64,000 bases of DNA, from the NCBI RefSeq assembly GCF_040869045.1, contig NC_090321.1:30811426-30875425 (forward strand). Reading direction: 5' to 3'. Under the pieces are notes generated by a model, which did no database searches, had not been told where the DNA came from, and was given only the letters and a program-made list of their open reading frames with translations. Positions 33,901-46,000 of the stretch are shown here, piece by piece (within the stretch, counting starts at the first letter, position 1; every line of letters begins with the position of its first letter). Origin of the DNA: Eurosta solidaginis. Lineage: Eukaryota > Arthropoda > Insecta > Diptera > Tephritidae. A program made the translations under genes and the position numbers.

Positions 33901-35765
33901 TGAGCTGCATCACCTAATGTGTGATATGCTTCCTGACTTGCATAATGTCTTTCCTGTGGTGCATACTCTGGGGTTTGCTTCGCATAGTCTTCTTTCTGTG
34001 CCGCGTCAGAATAATCTTTTTCTTGTGCGACATAATTCGGTCCTTGGTTTCGATATCCTTTAACATTTGCTGCATACTCTGACGATTTTTCTTTTTCTTG
34101 TTGCAAATAATTTGGTCCTTGATCTCCATAATCTTCCACATTTGCTGTCTTTTGTTGTGCATAATTAGCTTCATAGCCTGAGTAAAATGGTTTGAATGTT
34201 GGATAACTTGGTTCATGCGCTGCAAAATCGTCTTCTTGTTTGGCATTATATGACGTTTGCTCCGTGCTGCCTGATTTTCGTTCTGCGTGATTTGGTTTCT
34301 CAGTGGAATAATCGGGTTCTTGTGCTACATAATGTGAATCCAGTCGTAGGAAATCTGGTTCTTTTGTTGCGTATTCTGGTTCATCGCCTGCATATTTGGA
34401 TGCTTCAACGTTTGTATTTGGATAGTCCTCTGCGTAATTCTGTTTATGAGGAAGCAACCTTGAATATTTAGCGGCTGACTGGTCGAAACCATTATAGGTT
34501 TCATCTGCTGTAGATTGATATACCAAGTGATCGTCCAACAGCGGTGCGGGAAAAGGTGAACAAGCTCCTTCGCCAATGATTACCCATCCTAGTTTTAGAA
34601 AAAAAGAGGCTTCTATAAATATCAAAGACGAGCAGGGTACCCGGCGTTGCTCGGGTTGGGCAGATACTAATCTAAATAAGAAGGTGTATTTTAACGTATT
34701 CCCGTTACTCAGAGTCAAGCAATCAGTATGTAAGATTTTATTGATCTTCTTCAAAATGTATCTTCCAATTTTTCTCATTCTTACCCTTTATAATTACCTT
34801 ATATCTCCCTCTTCTTTTTTTACACCCTCTACCTCTCTCCTTCTTTTTTTTTAGATCCCTCATTCCTCTAATTTATCATTCTTTGATTTATTTTTCAAAT
34901 TTCATTTTGTCACACACAATTCATACTCAAAATCTCATAACTTAATCAGAATATTTTAGCTGCACAATTTTTGTCTATCATCTCATATAGACAGCTATTT
35001 TTACAATGGAATGCATAAATTTAATAAAAAATTTTAAATCACTCAATGCAATCGCTTTAACTTTTTGTGAATTCAATGCTATGACCAAGCAAAAGTTCTG
35101 CACTTAAGTATGAGTAACTTTTGCTGACATACAAATTTTGTCGCACCACCCAGTGGCGCATGTGAAATTGAAAAAGAATCTAAATTTAAAATTCTTAGTT
35201 CTGAAATATGAAGAACCTTCGTCTTGATCGAAGGAACCTATAGCCAAAATTTGGTGATGATTGAAGTATGGGAAATACGTTTCCATAGGGAACACACATA
35301 CATACACAGAATTTGATTTTTATATATATAGTTTTATAGTCTTTTATATGTTAAACTTACTTTGCTTGGTTTCACAAGCTAAGCGCTCTACGAGACAAGC
35401 ATTTGGCACCGTTTTTGCTGGTCCTATCGGAACACGCTGTGCACAGACAGGTTTATAGAGTGTAGGGCAAACGATTTCCTGACAATCCAACAAACAATTT
35501 TCAATATCCGTACGCACAGGAGCTGTGGTTGCATGAAGAGATTAAAAATATGTTCCTTCACAAAAGCTCAAAATATTTACTTACCTGGTTTACCAGCAAA
35601 AATACGTTTATAAACATAAGCATTTAATTTACATTCGCTTTCGAAGTAAAGATATGCTTGTCCGTTGGTAGCGCATACTGGTGGTCCACCTGTAGGGCAA
35701 ATTGGTGTATAGAAGGATGTTGCAGTGGTGGCCACCCAGCTGCATATAAAAAATATTAACCACAT
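30978..35765 (-). CDS. Gene 1: secreted Kazal-like protein with giant Tyr-rich tail
   Basis: Three exons on the minus strand, 35765-35585, 35522-35361 and 34588-30978 (introns 62 and 772 bp, all GT-AG, both phase 1), give 1317 residues. The start MWLIFFICSWVATTA is a signal peptide; an ATG further up is ruled out because it lies upstream of the TATA box. Cysteines at 23, 31, 45 and 70 form a partial Kazal-like unit with PVCA. Cysteines 74, 79, 87, 103, 110 and 124 make a complete six-Cys Kazal-like domain whose last Cys is in exon 3. The residue at the usual P1 site is Thr, so protease inhibition is not implied. From about 165 to 610 a heptad pattern Y-x4-P-x runs (YAGDEPE, YATKEPD, YVAQEPD). 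An Ala/Ser/Tyr-rich part follows, then the end motif PIYYQPRFTQIIYN. It is probably an extracellular structural protein. Tissue unknown; no named homologue recognised. Confidence 0.9.
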
Positions 35766-35855
35766 TTTTACAATGAATTTACCGTCACTTTTAAGCAAAT
35801 GCTGTGTATAACTGAAGTATTTTTGTTTTTGTACTGCAATTTCTGGTTTTGTCGA

Positions 35856-35864
35856 CCTTTTATA
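35856..35864 (-). promoter_or_regulatory. TATA box of gene 1
   Basis: TATAAAAGG on the minus strand, 91-99 bp upstream of the MWL start codon, leaving room for a start site near 35830 and a 5' leader of about 65 nt. Confidence 0.7.
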
Positions 35865-36717
35865 TTTCAATAAGAAAAATTCGCTGGTTCTTCCATTCTT
35901 GCCTAATCATTTTCTGTGCCTATGAAGCGTGCTTGTATGCAGGCCACATTTCATGTTTTGGCAAAGTTCGTCAACCATAAGACGAATTTTAGCCCTTATC
36001 TTAAGAAGCTCCAGTTATTTTTCGAGTTTAGTACTGCTTTTGTACGTGTTTTTCGGCTGTCGGTCTTAGTGCGGCCTACAAAGAATCCTAAGAAAACATA
36101 AAAGTCTGTTGGTGCGTTCATGAAATTTCCCACATTTAATTGAAATTATTACGCAATAATGTGCTAATGAGTGTTTAATCATAATTCAATGGAATTCTTA
36201 TTTCTGCATGCTTGCCCATTCGTCATTAATAGTTCCGGTTGTATAAAGTTCATCTCAATTATTTCTTTTCTTCCCTTCTCTGACTTTAACGCATCAAGAA
36301 TAACGAATAAACATTGAGACGTGTATTCTTAATTGTTAGCTATAGCACGTCAGTCCATAATCTCTTCTCGTCTCTAAAACTACATGCATTCAACAATGTT
36401 TGTGTTTTTGTAAATATATTTGTTTAGTCTAGGGGTTTGGCCATTAACCACAGTGTAGTTGTTTTCGAGGTCTAATAAAAAGAATTCACACTACTTGACC
36501 AAATGAAGCGCAGCTCATGTCAGATAGGAGGCAGTAGACCAAATGCTCTATTAGCTTACTTCATGGAGTCTTCTGGGTATCCAAGTTTTCCACTTTTTGT
36601 GATCAGATTCATATTAAACGATATTTTTATCATACAGCCTCCCTGCAAACCATAATAATGACCTGCTTGTTTAGCTTCAAAGTAGCATTACCGAGTGTGG
36701 TTTATTTATGACGTCTG
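35865..36717. other. Upstream region of gene 1; no gene
   Basis: AT-rich and non-coding. It is likely to include the regulatory sequence of gene 1, but no site can be named. Confidence 0.45.
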
Positions 36718-37072
36718 GTAATGTTGCTGTTGTTGTAGTAACAAAGATACTCTACGCGAGTTTTTAGGAGTTTTATCAATGTTGTTGATCCTTTGCCGGA
36801 TATAGATCCTTTACGTACTGGTAACATAATGGTGCAGGTACAAGCTCGACCAACTATGGAACGGTTTAATATGACGACATTGAACCTTCTAGACAATTCC
36901 CCCTAGCCCCCCACCCCGTTCTTCCATGAAGGACTTGGGGTCGCCATTGCCTCGACTGTTAAGAAACAAGATTCGCCACGGGTAGATGAGGCTTACAATT
37001 GGGTTGGATAATCTATATATTGCACTGGCAACCCTTTGAAAGAGTTGCGTTACACAACTCCTGGTGATAGCC
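36718..37072 (-). mobile_element. SINE-like element with CAA-rich tail, copy 4
   Basis: Full-length or nearly so. It opens ATGTTGCTGTTGTTGTAGTA (the complement of the tail) and continues GATCCTTTGCCGGATATAGATCC, TTGAACCTTCTAGACAATTCC, ACAAGATTCGCCACGGGTAG and ATTGGGTTGGATAATC. It ends with the complement of AAGGGTTGCCAGTGCAA. It is collinear with copies 1 and 3. Confidence 0.7.
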
Positions 37073-37495
37073 GAGATCTGTGGTTATTTTGCATTGTTTG
37101 TGTTTAATCAAGAATTTCGAGACTCGAGAATTCGCAAAGTTGGCTACTCGTGCAGTTCTCGAATCTCGAAATACTCGTTAAGCTCGCGAGCTTCTCGACA
37201 TTCAATATAGTCGCTGCTTTGTCAGTATTATATGAAGATCGTACGATTTCTCCTTGAACATATGCGAGATTTTCAAGGCTAGATAAACCAAAAACTCGGC
37301 TTCGGCAGTAGAATATGTAAAGTTACAATCTTTTTTCTTTTCACTTGTAATAGAGAACAAATTCTAAGCTCTATATAAGTAATACTAACATTGCAACAAT
37401 TAAAGTGAATGTCAACAAGCTCGAGTGTTTCAAGCCGATGCTCGCGAATTATTTCTTCTCGAGCGAATTCGAAAAATTGTAATCTCTAATAAAGA
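37073..37495. other. Non-coding stretch with CTCGAGA-type words
   Basis: CTCGAGA, TCTCGAA and CTCGCGAG words recur between about 37125 and 37200 and again near 37420-37465. No gene is seen and the class is unknown. Confidence 0.4.
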
Positions 37496-37499
37496 ATAA

Positions 37500-37740
37500 A
37501 AAAATAAGATGCAAGAGCTTTGCTGGCTTGGTCAAAGTCAAGCTATGCGAATAGATGAAGATGCTAAGGCCCAAAGGAATCTCTATCGTCATCCGAATTT
37601 GGACATAGAGGAAAAGGAGAGCTCCATGGAGTCAGAAAAACAGGGCATGGAAGACTTGATTTGCGTTGGTAGTCCAATCGGTGTCAGTTTTTGCTTAAGA
37701 AAAACGAACCGCCAGACGATCAAGCGTCTATTAATAGAAA
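37500..37740 (+). pseudogene. Possible LINE C-terminal relic
   Basis: A plus-strand frame reads CWLGQSQAMRIDEDAKAQR, then RHPNLDI. This loosely fits the RWLGHVxRMxEDAxxKR...GRPxxRW tail of LINE ORF2 proteins, as seen intact at 10.6 kb. The GRP-RW part is unrecognisable. It is a weak call, and a chance resemblance is possible. Confidence 0.3.
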
Positions 37741-38009
37741 ATAGACCCTCTACAGGCAAGAGTTGCTGGCGAACTGGGTTAAAACTAATTTACAAATTTG
37801 TTGAAAGTTGTCATATACAGGTAAATACATAAAATTCGATGCGATAGTACTGCGACCGTTTCACCACGTGAAACCAATATATTTTACTCCAACGTTGTGT
37901 ATCGTTATCTTTAGGGGTCAGAAATCTGAACCTTAGTATCATACTGAGTTGGAGGCAGAAATAAGTTAAGACTACTTCGCAAGCTCCCGGTCTACTAGTT
38001 ACACTTCCC

Positions 38010-39360
38010 CTTGATAGAATCTTCATCAGCATTCCGCTACGCAGGGACGTATTTCTTCCTCTCTGCTTTGGGCCGTTGTAATGATGGACTTACTACAGGA
38101 TCTTTAGCGAAGTGTTACAGGGTTATTTACATGGGTGTTGTGACCACGTGGTCCGAATCATGAGGACTAGCTGTCAACCCCAGTAAAACTGGAGCATAGG
38201 AAGGCTTCAGTTGTCTTGTACTGCCGTCGAAGTTGAATTGGCAAACAATGGGGGTCTCTCCAAAGGTGGTACGTTTGATGAGCGATACGCATCTTACACT
38301 GTCTAAAGGTTGGAAGCAGTTCAGCAATCCGCGGTGGTTGGTATAAGCCGGTCCTAACCTTCATACAATACCTATGTACATTATAACTAAAGAGGATGCT
38401 GAATCAGTACCTGGTTGACATCGTGGAATAAATAGCCGCAGCGCGGGCGGAAGCTGGGCTTTGTGACGCCGGTGAATCAACATGCGAGTAACGGGCCCTT
38501 GAGCATTTTGACCGACTTCGACTTAATCCCTGGTTATACATTCACTAGTTATATACCTTCATGGTATCAATGGAGTGTGATATTAATATGGGACCGGAGT
38601 CAGGTGAACTTTTTGAAACTGGATGGATCCAGGTGAACGGGGGAGACGGGGTGGAGTATTCTGCTATAAGCTCCGTGTTAGCCGGAAATTTAGGTTGTCC
38701 GATCATTGCAGTGTCGTACTATCCGCCACTGTAACTGTTAGGGAATTTAACATCTATTCAGCGAGTCAGGTGGTTAAAATCTATCACCGTAAGGTCGAAG
38801 GCTGCCTAACTTTCTACTTTTTGTTAAAAATTATCTGGGTGCCACGGCATAAGGATATCCCTGGCAACTGCCAGGTTGACCTCTTCACTAGAGCAGGCAA
38901 ATTGAACATGTATGTCCGTCGAGATTTTGCTCTTGGAAAGGTGAGCCTCTAGTCAGTTTAGCAAACGCTGGCATGGCACGATCTTTAGCCGTATGTGAGG
39001 TCTTTATGGCCCCTTGCTGACTTCACGCGCTCGGTGAATCTATTAGGGTTTACAAAAAATCATCTATTCAGTGTTTTTGGAGTGTAAACAGAGCACTACC
39101 TAATGGGAGTCCATGCAGTACGCCTCAGTATACTGGACAGCCGCTATTTTAGCTACATAGCGGAGGAAGAGGTGGCATCATGCATTCAATTTATGCTCAA
39201 CTGTCAATCTTTTTCGAGAACGAGGCGTAAATATCTCCGTCGGAACGTATTCTTTGAAGGAAATTTGGAAGATCGATGTGTGCCTTAGCTTTATCGTTAT
39301 CGTTCGAGTTTGCTGTTCTTTTACTGGACTCCTGTCTTCCAACAAAACCTAACCTAACTT
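38010..39360 (+). pseudogene. R1/jockey-type LINE relic: RT end, RNase H, C-terminus
   Basis: In scattered plus frames one finds a decayed YADD (ADHVV-like) and SGLAVNPSKTGA near 38160. Next come RNase H pieces: ELFETGWIQVNG near 38610, FRLSDHCSV near 38690, REFNIYSASQ near 38745 and WVPRHKDIPGNCQVD near 38840. The C-terminal Cys/His region lies near 39120-39260 and FAVLLLDSCLPTKPNLT-like text near 39310. The 3' end has the AACCTAACCTAACTT words typical of such elements. Many stops are present. The element is 5'-truncated. Confidence 0.65.
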
Positions 39361-39602
39361 ACCGCCGAGAATATTAAGGCCAAGCTTCTCTTCCAATTTT
39401 CGTCATGCTCCTTTTTAATGAGATGAGTTTTCATTGAGTAGCGTTTCATGACAGAAATACATTCGGTGGGTTTGCCAAATCCCTATGGATGGGCGACTGA
39501 AAAATTTGTTTCCTAATTTTTATTGTTGCTTTACTCGGGACTTGAACTCAGGTCCTTCGATGTGGTAGGCGATGTACGCTACCTCCACCCAAGTATTTAT
39601 GT
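39361..39602 (-). mobile_element. tRNA-derived SINE, copy 3
   Basis: Read on the minus strand, the right end gives GGTAGCGTACATCGCCTACC (A-box region), then GACCTGAGTTCAAGTCCCG, a near-consensus B-box, followed by AGTAAAGCAACAATAAAAAT. The body ends with GGAAGAGAAGCTTGGCCTTA at the left edge. It is the clearest tRNA-like head of the four copies. Confidence 0.7.
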
Positions 39603-40003
39603 ACATACTTCCTCTTAACCCTGGGCTGTGGTATAAATATTTCAGAATCGTGAATGAGGCTCGTTCCACAATTATGATCTTGTCCTTGGCTTACATTGAT
39701 CTAAGGATGGTAGCCATTTGGAGAACGCCAATCAATGGGTACCAGACTACACACCAAGCAAGGGTTTTCCAGAAAGCACCACGAAATTCTTTTTATTGCA
39801 ATTACCTATACTTTGAGGATGACTATAGAAAGTCTTAGCATCTTATTATATTTGGCGATGAAGATTTAAAACTGAGATTTAACGCGTTGAAAACGTACCT
39901 ACACAAATTGCAAGCCCTATTTTCTTAGGCGAGATCAAAGAACAATATCTTAATTTTTCACATCTTTTATTTTTTATTTTTCGGAGCATTATAAGCTTAC
40001 GTC
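39603..40003. other. 3' flank of gene 2
   Basis: Non-coding. It includes the probable 3' untranslated region of gene 2 at its right end. Confidence 0.45.
39966..39978 (-). terminator. Candidate poly(A) signals of gene 2
   Basis: Two AATAAA words on the minus strand (39973-39978 and 39966-39971) lie 25-40 nt after the gene 2 stop codon. Confidence 0.55.
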
Positions 40004-43000
40004 TTAAAGATAATAAGTAGTATCACTTGAATAGGGTTCAAGAACTGGAGCAGGAGCAGTAATAGTTGGTGCTGAATAAGTTTTCGAATCCGATGCATAC
40101 CCGCCTTTTTGATTAGCAAAATATGTGGATACCGTTGGTTTATCTTTAGATGCTGGAGCTGAGTGAGATCTGAAAGATGGTGCATATATTTCGCTTTGGG
40201 CGGAGTAAGATGATTTTAGAGCTGAAGCATATCCCTTTACATGAGCTGAGTAAGGTGATGAGTGAGATTGTGCTGGATTGGGAGCAGAGGCTGTGTATTG
40301 TTTTGGAGCTGATTTATATTCTCCATCATTGGCAGAGTAAGTCATTGAGTGCTTTGGTGCTGCATAAGACGATGAAGAGGAAGTAGGAGCTGTATATTGC
40401 TTCGGAACTTTTTCATATCCTTCATTTTCAAAAGAGTAAGCAGATGAATATGCGTTTGCCTTAGAAGTTGTTGTCGCAGATGGCGAGTACAATTTTGAAG
40501 CTGATGCATGATGTTCACTTTGGTCGGAGTAAGATGAGGAAAGTGCAGGTGCTTCATAAGACGCTGAAGCGGAGGTCTGAGCTGAAGGGGATTTTACAGC
40601 TGAGTGTTCCTTACTCTGAGCTGAATTAAACTTTGGAGCTGGCGCATATCCTTCACTTGGAGCTGAGGCATATTCTTCGTTCTGAGCTGAGTAAGATGAT
40701 GAATGCGATGATGCATCATACGATGATGGGGCTGAATGAGATTTTGTAGTTTGGGTATTTTCCTTACTGTGAGCTGAATAAGCTGTTGGAACAGAGCCTG
40801 AAACTGAATATAATTTCGGAGCTGGTGCATATCCTGCACTTGGAGCTTCGTTGTGAACAGAGTGTGATGACGAATGCGATGATGCATCATACGATGATTG
40901 GGCAGAATACGGTTTTATAGCTGGGGCATGTTCGTTACTGTGAGCTGTATAAGTTTTTGAAGCAGAGGCTGGAGATGAATACGATTTCGCAGCCGTTGCA
41001 CATCCTTCACTGGGAGCTGAGGCATATTCTTCGTCTTGAGCTGAGTAGGACGATGTGTGCGATGGAGCATCATACGCTAATGGGGCAGAATACGAATTTG
41101 TAGCTGGGGCATGTTCTTTACTGTGAGTTGTATAAATTTTTGAAGCAGAAGCTGGAGGTGAATACGATTTCGCAGCCGTTGCGTATCCTTCACTTGGAGC
41201 TGGAGCATATTCTTCGTTTTGAGCTGAGTAGGATGATGAATGCGATGGAGCATCATACCATAATGGGGCAGAATGCGAATTTGTAGCTGGGTCATGTTCT
41301 TTACTGTGAGCTGTATAAGTTTTTGAAGCAGAAGCTGGAACTGAATACGATTTCGCAGCCGTTGCATATCCTTCACTTGGAGCTGATGCATATTCTTCGT
41401 CTTGAGCTGAGTAGGATGATGAATGCGATGGAGCATCATACGATAATGGCGCAGAATAAGATTTTGTAGCTGGGGCATGTTCCTTACTGTGAGCTATATA
41501 AGTTTTTGAAGCAGAAGTTGGAGCTGAATACGATTTCGCAGCCGATACATATCCTTCACTTGGAACTGAGGCATATTCTTCGTTTTGAGCAGAGTAGGAT
41601 GATGACTGCGATGGAGCATCATACGATAATGGGGCAGAATAAGATTTTGTAGCTGGGGCATGTTCCTTACTGTGAGCTGTATAAGTTTTTGAAGCAGAAG
41701 CTGGAGCTGAATACGATTTCGCAGCCGATGCATATCCTTCAATTGGAACTGAGGCATATTCTTCGTTTTGAGCTGAGTAGGATGATAAATGCGACGGAGC
41801 ATCATACGCTAATGGGGCAGAATACGAATTTGTAGCTGGGGCATGTTCTTTACTGTGAGTTGTATAAATTTTTGAAGCAGAAGCTGGAGGTGAATACGAT
41901 TTCGCAGCCGTTGCGTATCCTTCACTTGGAGCTGGAGCATATTCTTCGTTTTGAGCTGAGTAGGATGATGAATGCGATGGAGCATCATACGATAATGGGG
42001 CAGAATGCGAATTTGTAGCTGGGTCATGTTCTTTACTGTGAGCTGTATAAGTTTTTGAAGCAGAAGCTGGAACTGAATACGATTTCGCAGCCGTTGCATA
42101 TCCTTCACTTGGAGCTGATGCATATTCTTCGTCTTGAGCTGAGTAGGATGATGAATGCGATGGAGCATCATACGATAATGGGGCAGAATAAGATTTTGTA
42201 GCTGGGGCATGTTCCTTACTGTGAGCTGTATAAGTTTTTGAAGCAGAAGCTGGAGCTGAATACGATTTCGCAGCCGATGCATATCCTTCAATTGGAACTG
42301 AGGCATATTCTTCGTTTTGAGCTGAGTAGGATGATAAATGCGACGGAGCATCATACGCTAATGGGGCAGAATACGAATTTGTAGCTGGGGCATGTTCTTT
42401 ACTGTGAGTTGTATAAATTTTTGAAGCAGAAGCTGGAGGTGAATACGATTTCGCAGCCGTTGCGTATCCTTCACTTGGAGCTGGAGCATATTCTTCGTTT
42501 TGAGCAGAGTAGGATGATGACTGCGATGGAGCATCATACGATAATGGGGCAGAATAAGATTTTGTAGCTGGGGCATGTTCCTTACTGTGAGCTGTATAAG
42601 TTTTTGAAGCAGAAGCTGGAGCTGAATACGATTTCGCAGCCGATGCATATCCTTCAATTGGAACTGAGGCATATTCTTCGTTTTGAGCTGAGTAGGATGA
42701 TAAATGCGACGGAGCATCATACGCTAATGGGGCAGAATACGAATTTGTAGCTGGGGCATGTTCTTTACTGTGAGTTGTATAAATTTTTGAAGCAGAAGCT
42801 GGAGGTGAATACGATTTCGCAGCCGTTGCGTATCCTTCACTTGGAGCTGGAGCATATTCTTCGTTTTGAGCTGAGTAGGATGATGAATGCGATGGAGCAT
42901 CATACGATAATGGGGCAGAATGCGAATTTGTAGCTGGGTCATGTTCTTTACTGTGAGCTGTATAATTTTTTGAAGCAGAAGCTGGAACTGAATACGATTT

Positions 43001-46000
43001 CGCAGCCGTTGCATATCCTTCACTTGGAGCTGATGCATATTCTTCGTCTAGAGCTGAGTAGGATGATGAATGCGATGGAGCATCATACGATAATGGGGCA
43101 GAATAAGATTTTGTAGCTGGGGCATGTTCCTTACTGTGAGCTGTATAAGTTTTTGAAGCAGAAGCTGGAGCTGAATACGATTTCGCAGCCGATGCATATC
43201 CTTCAATTGGAACTGAGGCATATTCTTCGTTTTGAGCTGAGTAGGATGATAAATGCGACGGAGCATCATACGCTAATGGGGCAGAATACGAATTTGTAGC
43301 TGGGGCATGTTCTTTACTGTGAGTTGTATAAATTTTTGAAGCAGAAGCTGGAGGTGAATACGATTTCGCAGCCGTTGTGTATCCTTCACTTGGAGCTGGA
43401 GCATATTCTTCGTTTTGAGCTGAGTAGGATGATGAATGCGATGGAGCATCATACGATAATGGGGCAGAATGCGAATTTGTAGCTGGGTCATGTTCCTTAC
43501 TGTGAGCTGTATAAGTTTTTGAAGCAGAAGCTGGAGCTGAATACGATTTCGCAGCCGTTGTATATCCTTCACTTCCAGCTGAGGCATATTCTTCGTCTTG
43601 AGCTGAGTAGGATGATGACTGCGATGGAGCATCATACGATAATGGGGCAGAATATGAACTTGTAGCTGGGCCATGTTCTTTACTGTGAGCTATATAAGTT
43701 TTTGAAGCAGAAGCTGGAGCTGAATACGATTTCGCAGCCGTTGCATATCCTTCACTTGGAGCTGATGCATATTCTTCGTCTTGAGCTGAGTAGGATGATG
43801 AATTCGATGGAGCATCATACGATAATGGCGCAGAATAAGATTTTATAGCTGGAGCATATTCCTTACTGTGAGCTGTATAAGTTTTTGAAGCAGTAGCTGG
43901 AGCTGAATACGATTTCGCAGCCGTTGTATATCCTTCACTTGGAGTTGCTGCATATTCTTCGTCTTGAGCAGAGTAGGATGATGAATGCGATGGAGCATCA
44001 TACGATAATGGAGCAGAATAAGATTTTGTAGCTGGGGCATGTTCCTTGCTGTGAGCTGTATAAGTTTTTAAAGCAGAAGCTGGAGCTGAATACGATTTCG
44101 CAGCCGTTGCATATCCTTCACTTGGAGCTGATGCATATTCTTCGTCTTGAGCTGAGTAGGACGATGGGTGCGATGGAGCGTCATACGATAATGGCGCAGA
44201 ATAAGATTTTGTAGCTGGGGCATGTTCCTTACTGTGAGCTGTATAAGTTTTTGAAGCAGAAGCTGGAGCTGAATACGATTTCGCAGCCGTTGCACATCCT
44301 TCACTTGGAGCTGAGGCATATTCTTCGTCTTGAGCTGAGTAGGACGATGAGTGCGATGGAGCATCATACGATAATGGCGCAGAATAAGATTTTGTAGCTG
44401 GGGCATGTTCCTTACTGTGAGCTGTATAAGTTTTTGAAGCAAAAGCTGGAGCTGAATACGATTTCGCAGCCGTTGCATATCCTTCACTTGGAGCTGATGC
44501 ATATTCTTCGTCTTGAGCTGAGTAGGATGATGAATGCGATGGAGCATCATACGATAATGGAGCAGAATAAGATTTTGTAGCTGGGGCATGTTCCTTGCTG
44601 TGAGCTGTATAAGTTTTTAAAGCAGAAGCTGGAGCTGAATACGATTTCGCAGCCGTTGCATATACTTCACTTGGAGCTGAGGCATATTCTTCATCTTGAG
44701 CTGAGTAGGATGATGACTGCGATAGAGCATCATACGGTAATGGGACAGAATACGAATTTGTAGCTGGGGAAAGTTCTTTACTGTGAGCTGTATAAGTTTT
44801 TAAAGCAGAAGCTGGAGCTGAATACGATTTCGCAGCCGTTGCACATCCTTCACTTGGAGCTGATGCATATTCTTCGTGCTGAGCTGAGTAGGATGATGAA
44901 TGCGATGGAGCATCATACGATAATGGCGCAGAATAAAATTTTGTAGCTGGGGCATGTTCCTTACTGTAAGCTGTATAAGTTTTTGAAGCAGAAGCTGGAG
45001 CTGACAACGATTTCTCGGCCGTTGTATATCCTTCACTTGGAGCTGAGGCATATTCTTCGTCTTGAGCTGAGTAGGATGATGACTGCGATGGAGCATCATA
45101 CGATAATGGAGCAGAACAAGATGAGCAAGGAGCTTGTGCTGAAGAAGCATAAGATGTTGAAGATGGCGTTGAGTATGATGGCGATGCATGCGACTTCGGA
45201 GATAGGTAAGCAGATGACTCTGAAGCTTCAGAACCAATGAAGGCAGAGTGTGAGGAAGGAGCTTTTGTTGCTGCTCCATACTGGGATACAGATGATTCAT
45301 TGTACGAATCTTCAGGTTTGGATGCTGCATAATTTGAGCTAGAAGCCGGTGCGATGTATGAAGTGATGGGAGCTGCATATTCGGATGCCGAGTAAGATTC
45401 AGAAGCTTGGAGCTCTGGAGCTGTATAAGAAGATGGTCCAGAATAAGACTCAGAGGTTTCGGCTCCTGCAACACTTTGACCAGCGTAAGAACCTTTTTCT
45501 GTTTTTACTGCATGCGAGCATGGAGCTGGGGCTGAAGATGTGTGGGAAGCTGAAGGCGGTGCAGTGTACGATGATCCAGAAGATTTTGGTGCAGCATGAT
45601 ATGAATCATGAGCAGGTGCTGGCGCAGTATAAGTCGAAGCGGGTCCCAATGAAGATGAGGAGTGTGCAGCATAGGAAGGTTCAGAGTAAGATGATTCCTT
45701 TCTATAAATTGGAGCATGGTGTGAATGTTTTTTATCAAACGTAGACGATTTTTCTGGTGCTGTATATGTGGATGAAGTTTGCGACGAATAAGAAGTTGGC
45801 GGGTGTGCAGCGGTTGACTCTGGAGCAGCGTGGTAAGATATTTCGCTTTCATGGGAAAATGACGCTGACGCTTTAGCTGGTGCTGATGCGTAAGGGTATT
45901 GATCTTTTTCAGGAGCATCATATGATGTTGCAGCTGCATCATCGTAAGATAGTGAAGTCTCTGGAGCTCTATATGAGGATGGTACAGAGTAAGAAGATGA

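Noticed and set aside
34589..34778. In-frame extension of the gene 1 last exon to an ATG near 34778
   Set aside because: The splice acceptor at 34589-34590 joins to exon 2 in the same phase as in gene 3 and completes the Kazal-like domain, so the extension is intron.
35766..35870. Upstream ATG extending gene 1 by 35 residues
   Set aside because: It lies upstream of the TATA box at 35856-35864 and would hide the signal peptide; the MWL start matches gene 3 exactly.
40594..45474. Long open frames in a second minus-strand frame and on the plus strand across the gene 2 repeats (up to 224 codons)
   Set aside because: The 183-bp unit is a multiple of three, so any frame that is open in one unit is open in all. 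Composition (Gln/Leu/Met runs) and the lack of start context mark them as shadows of gene 2.
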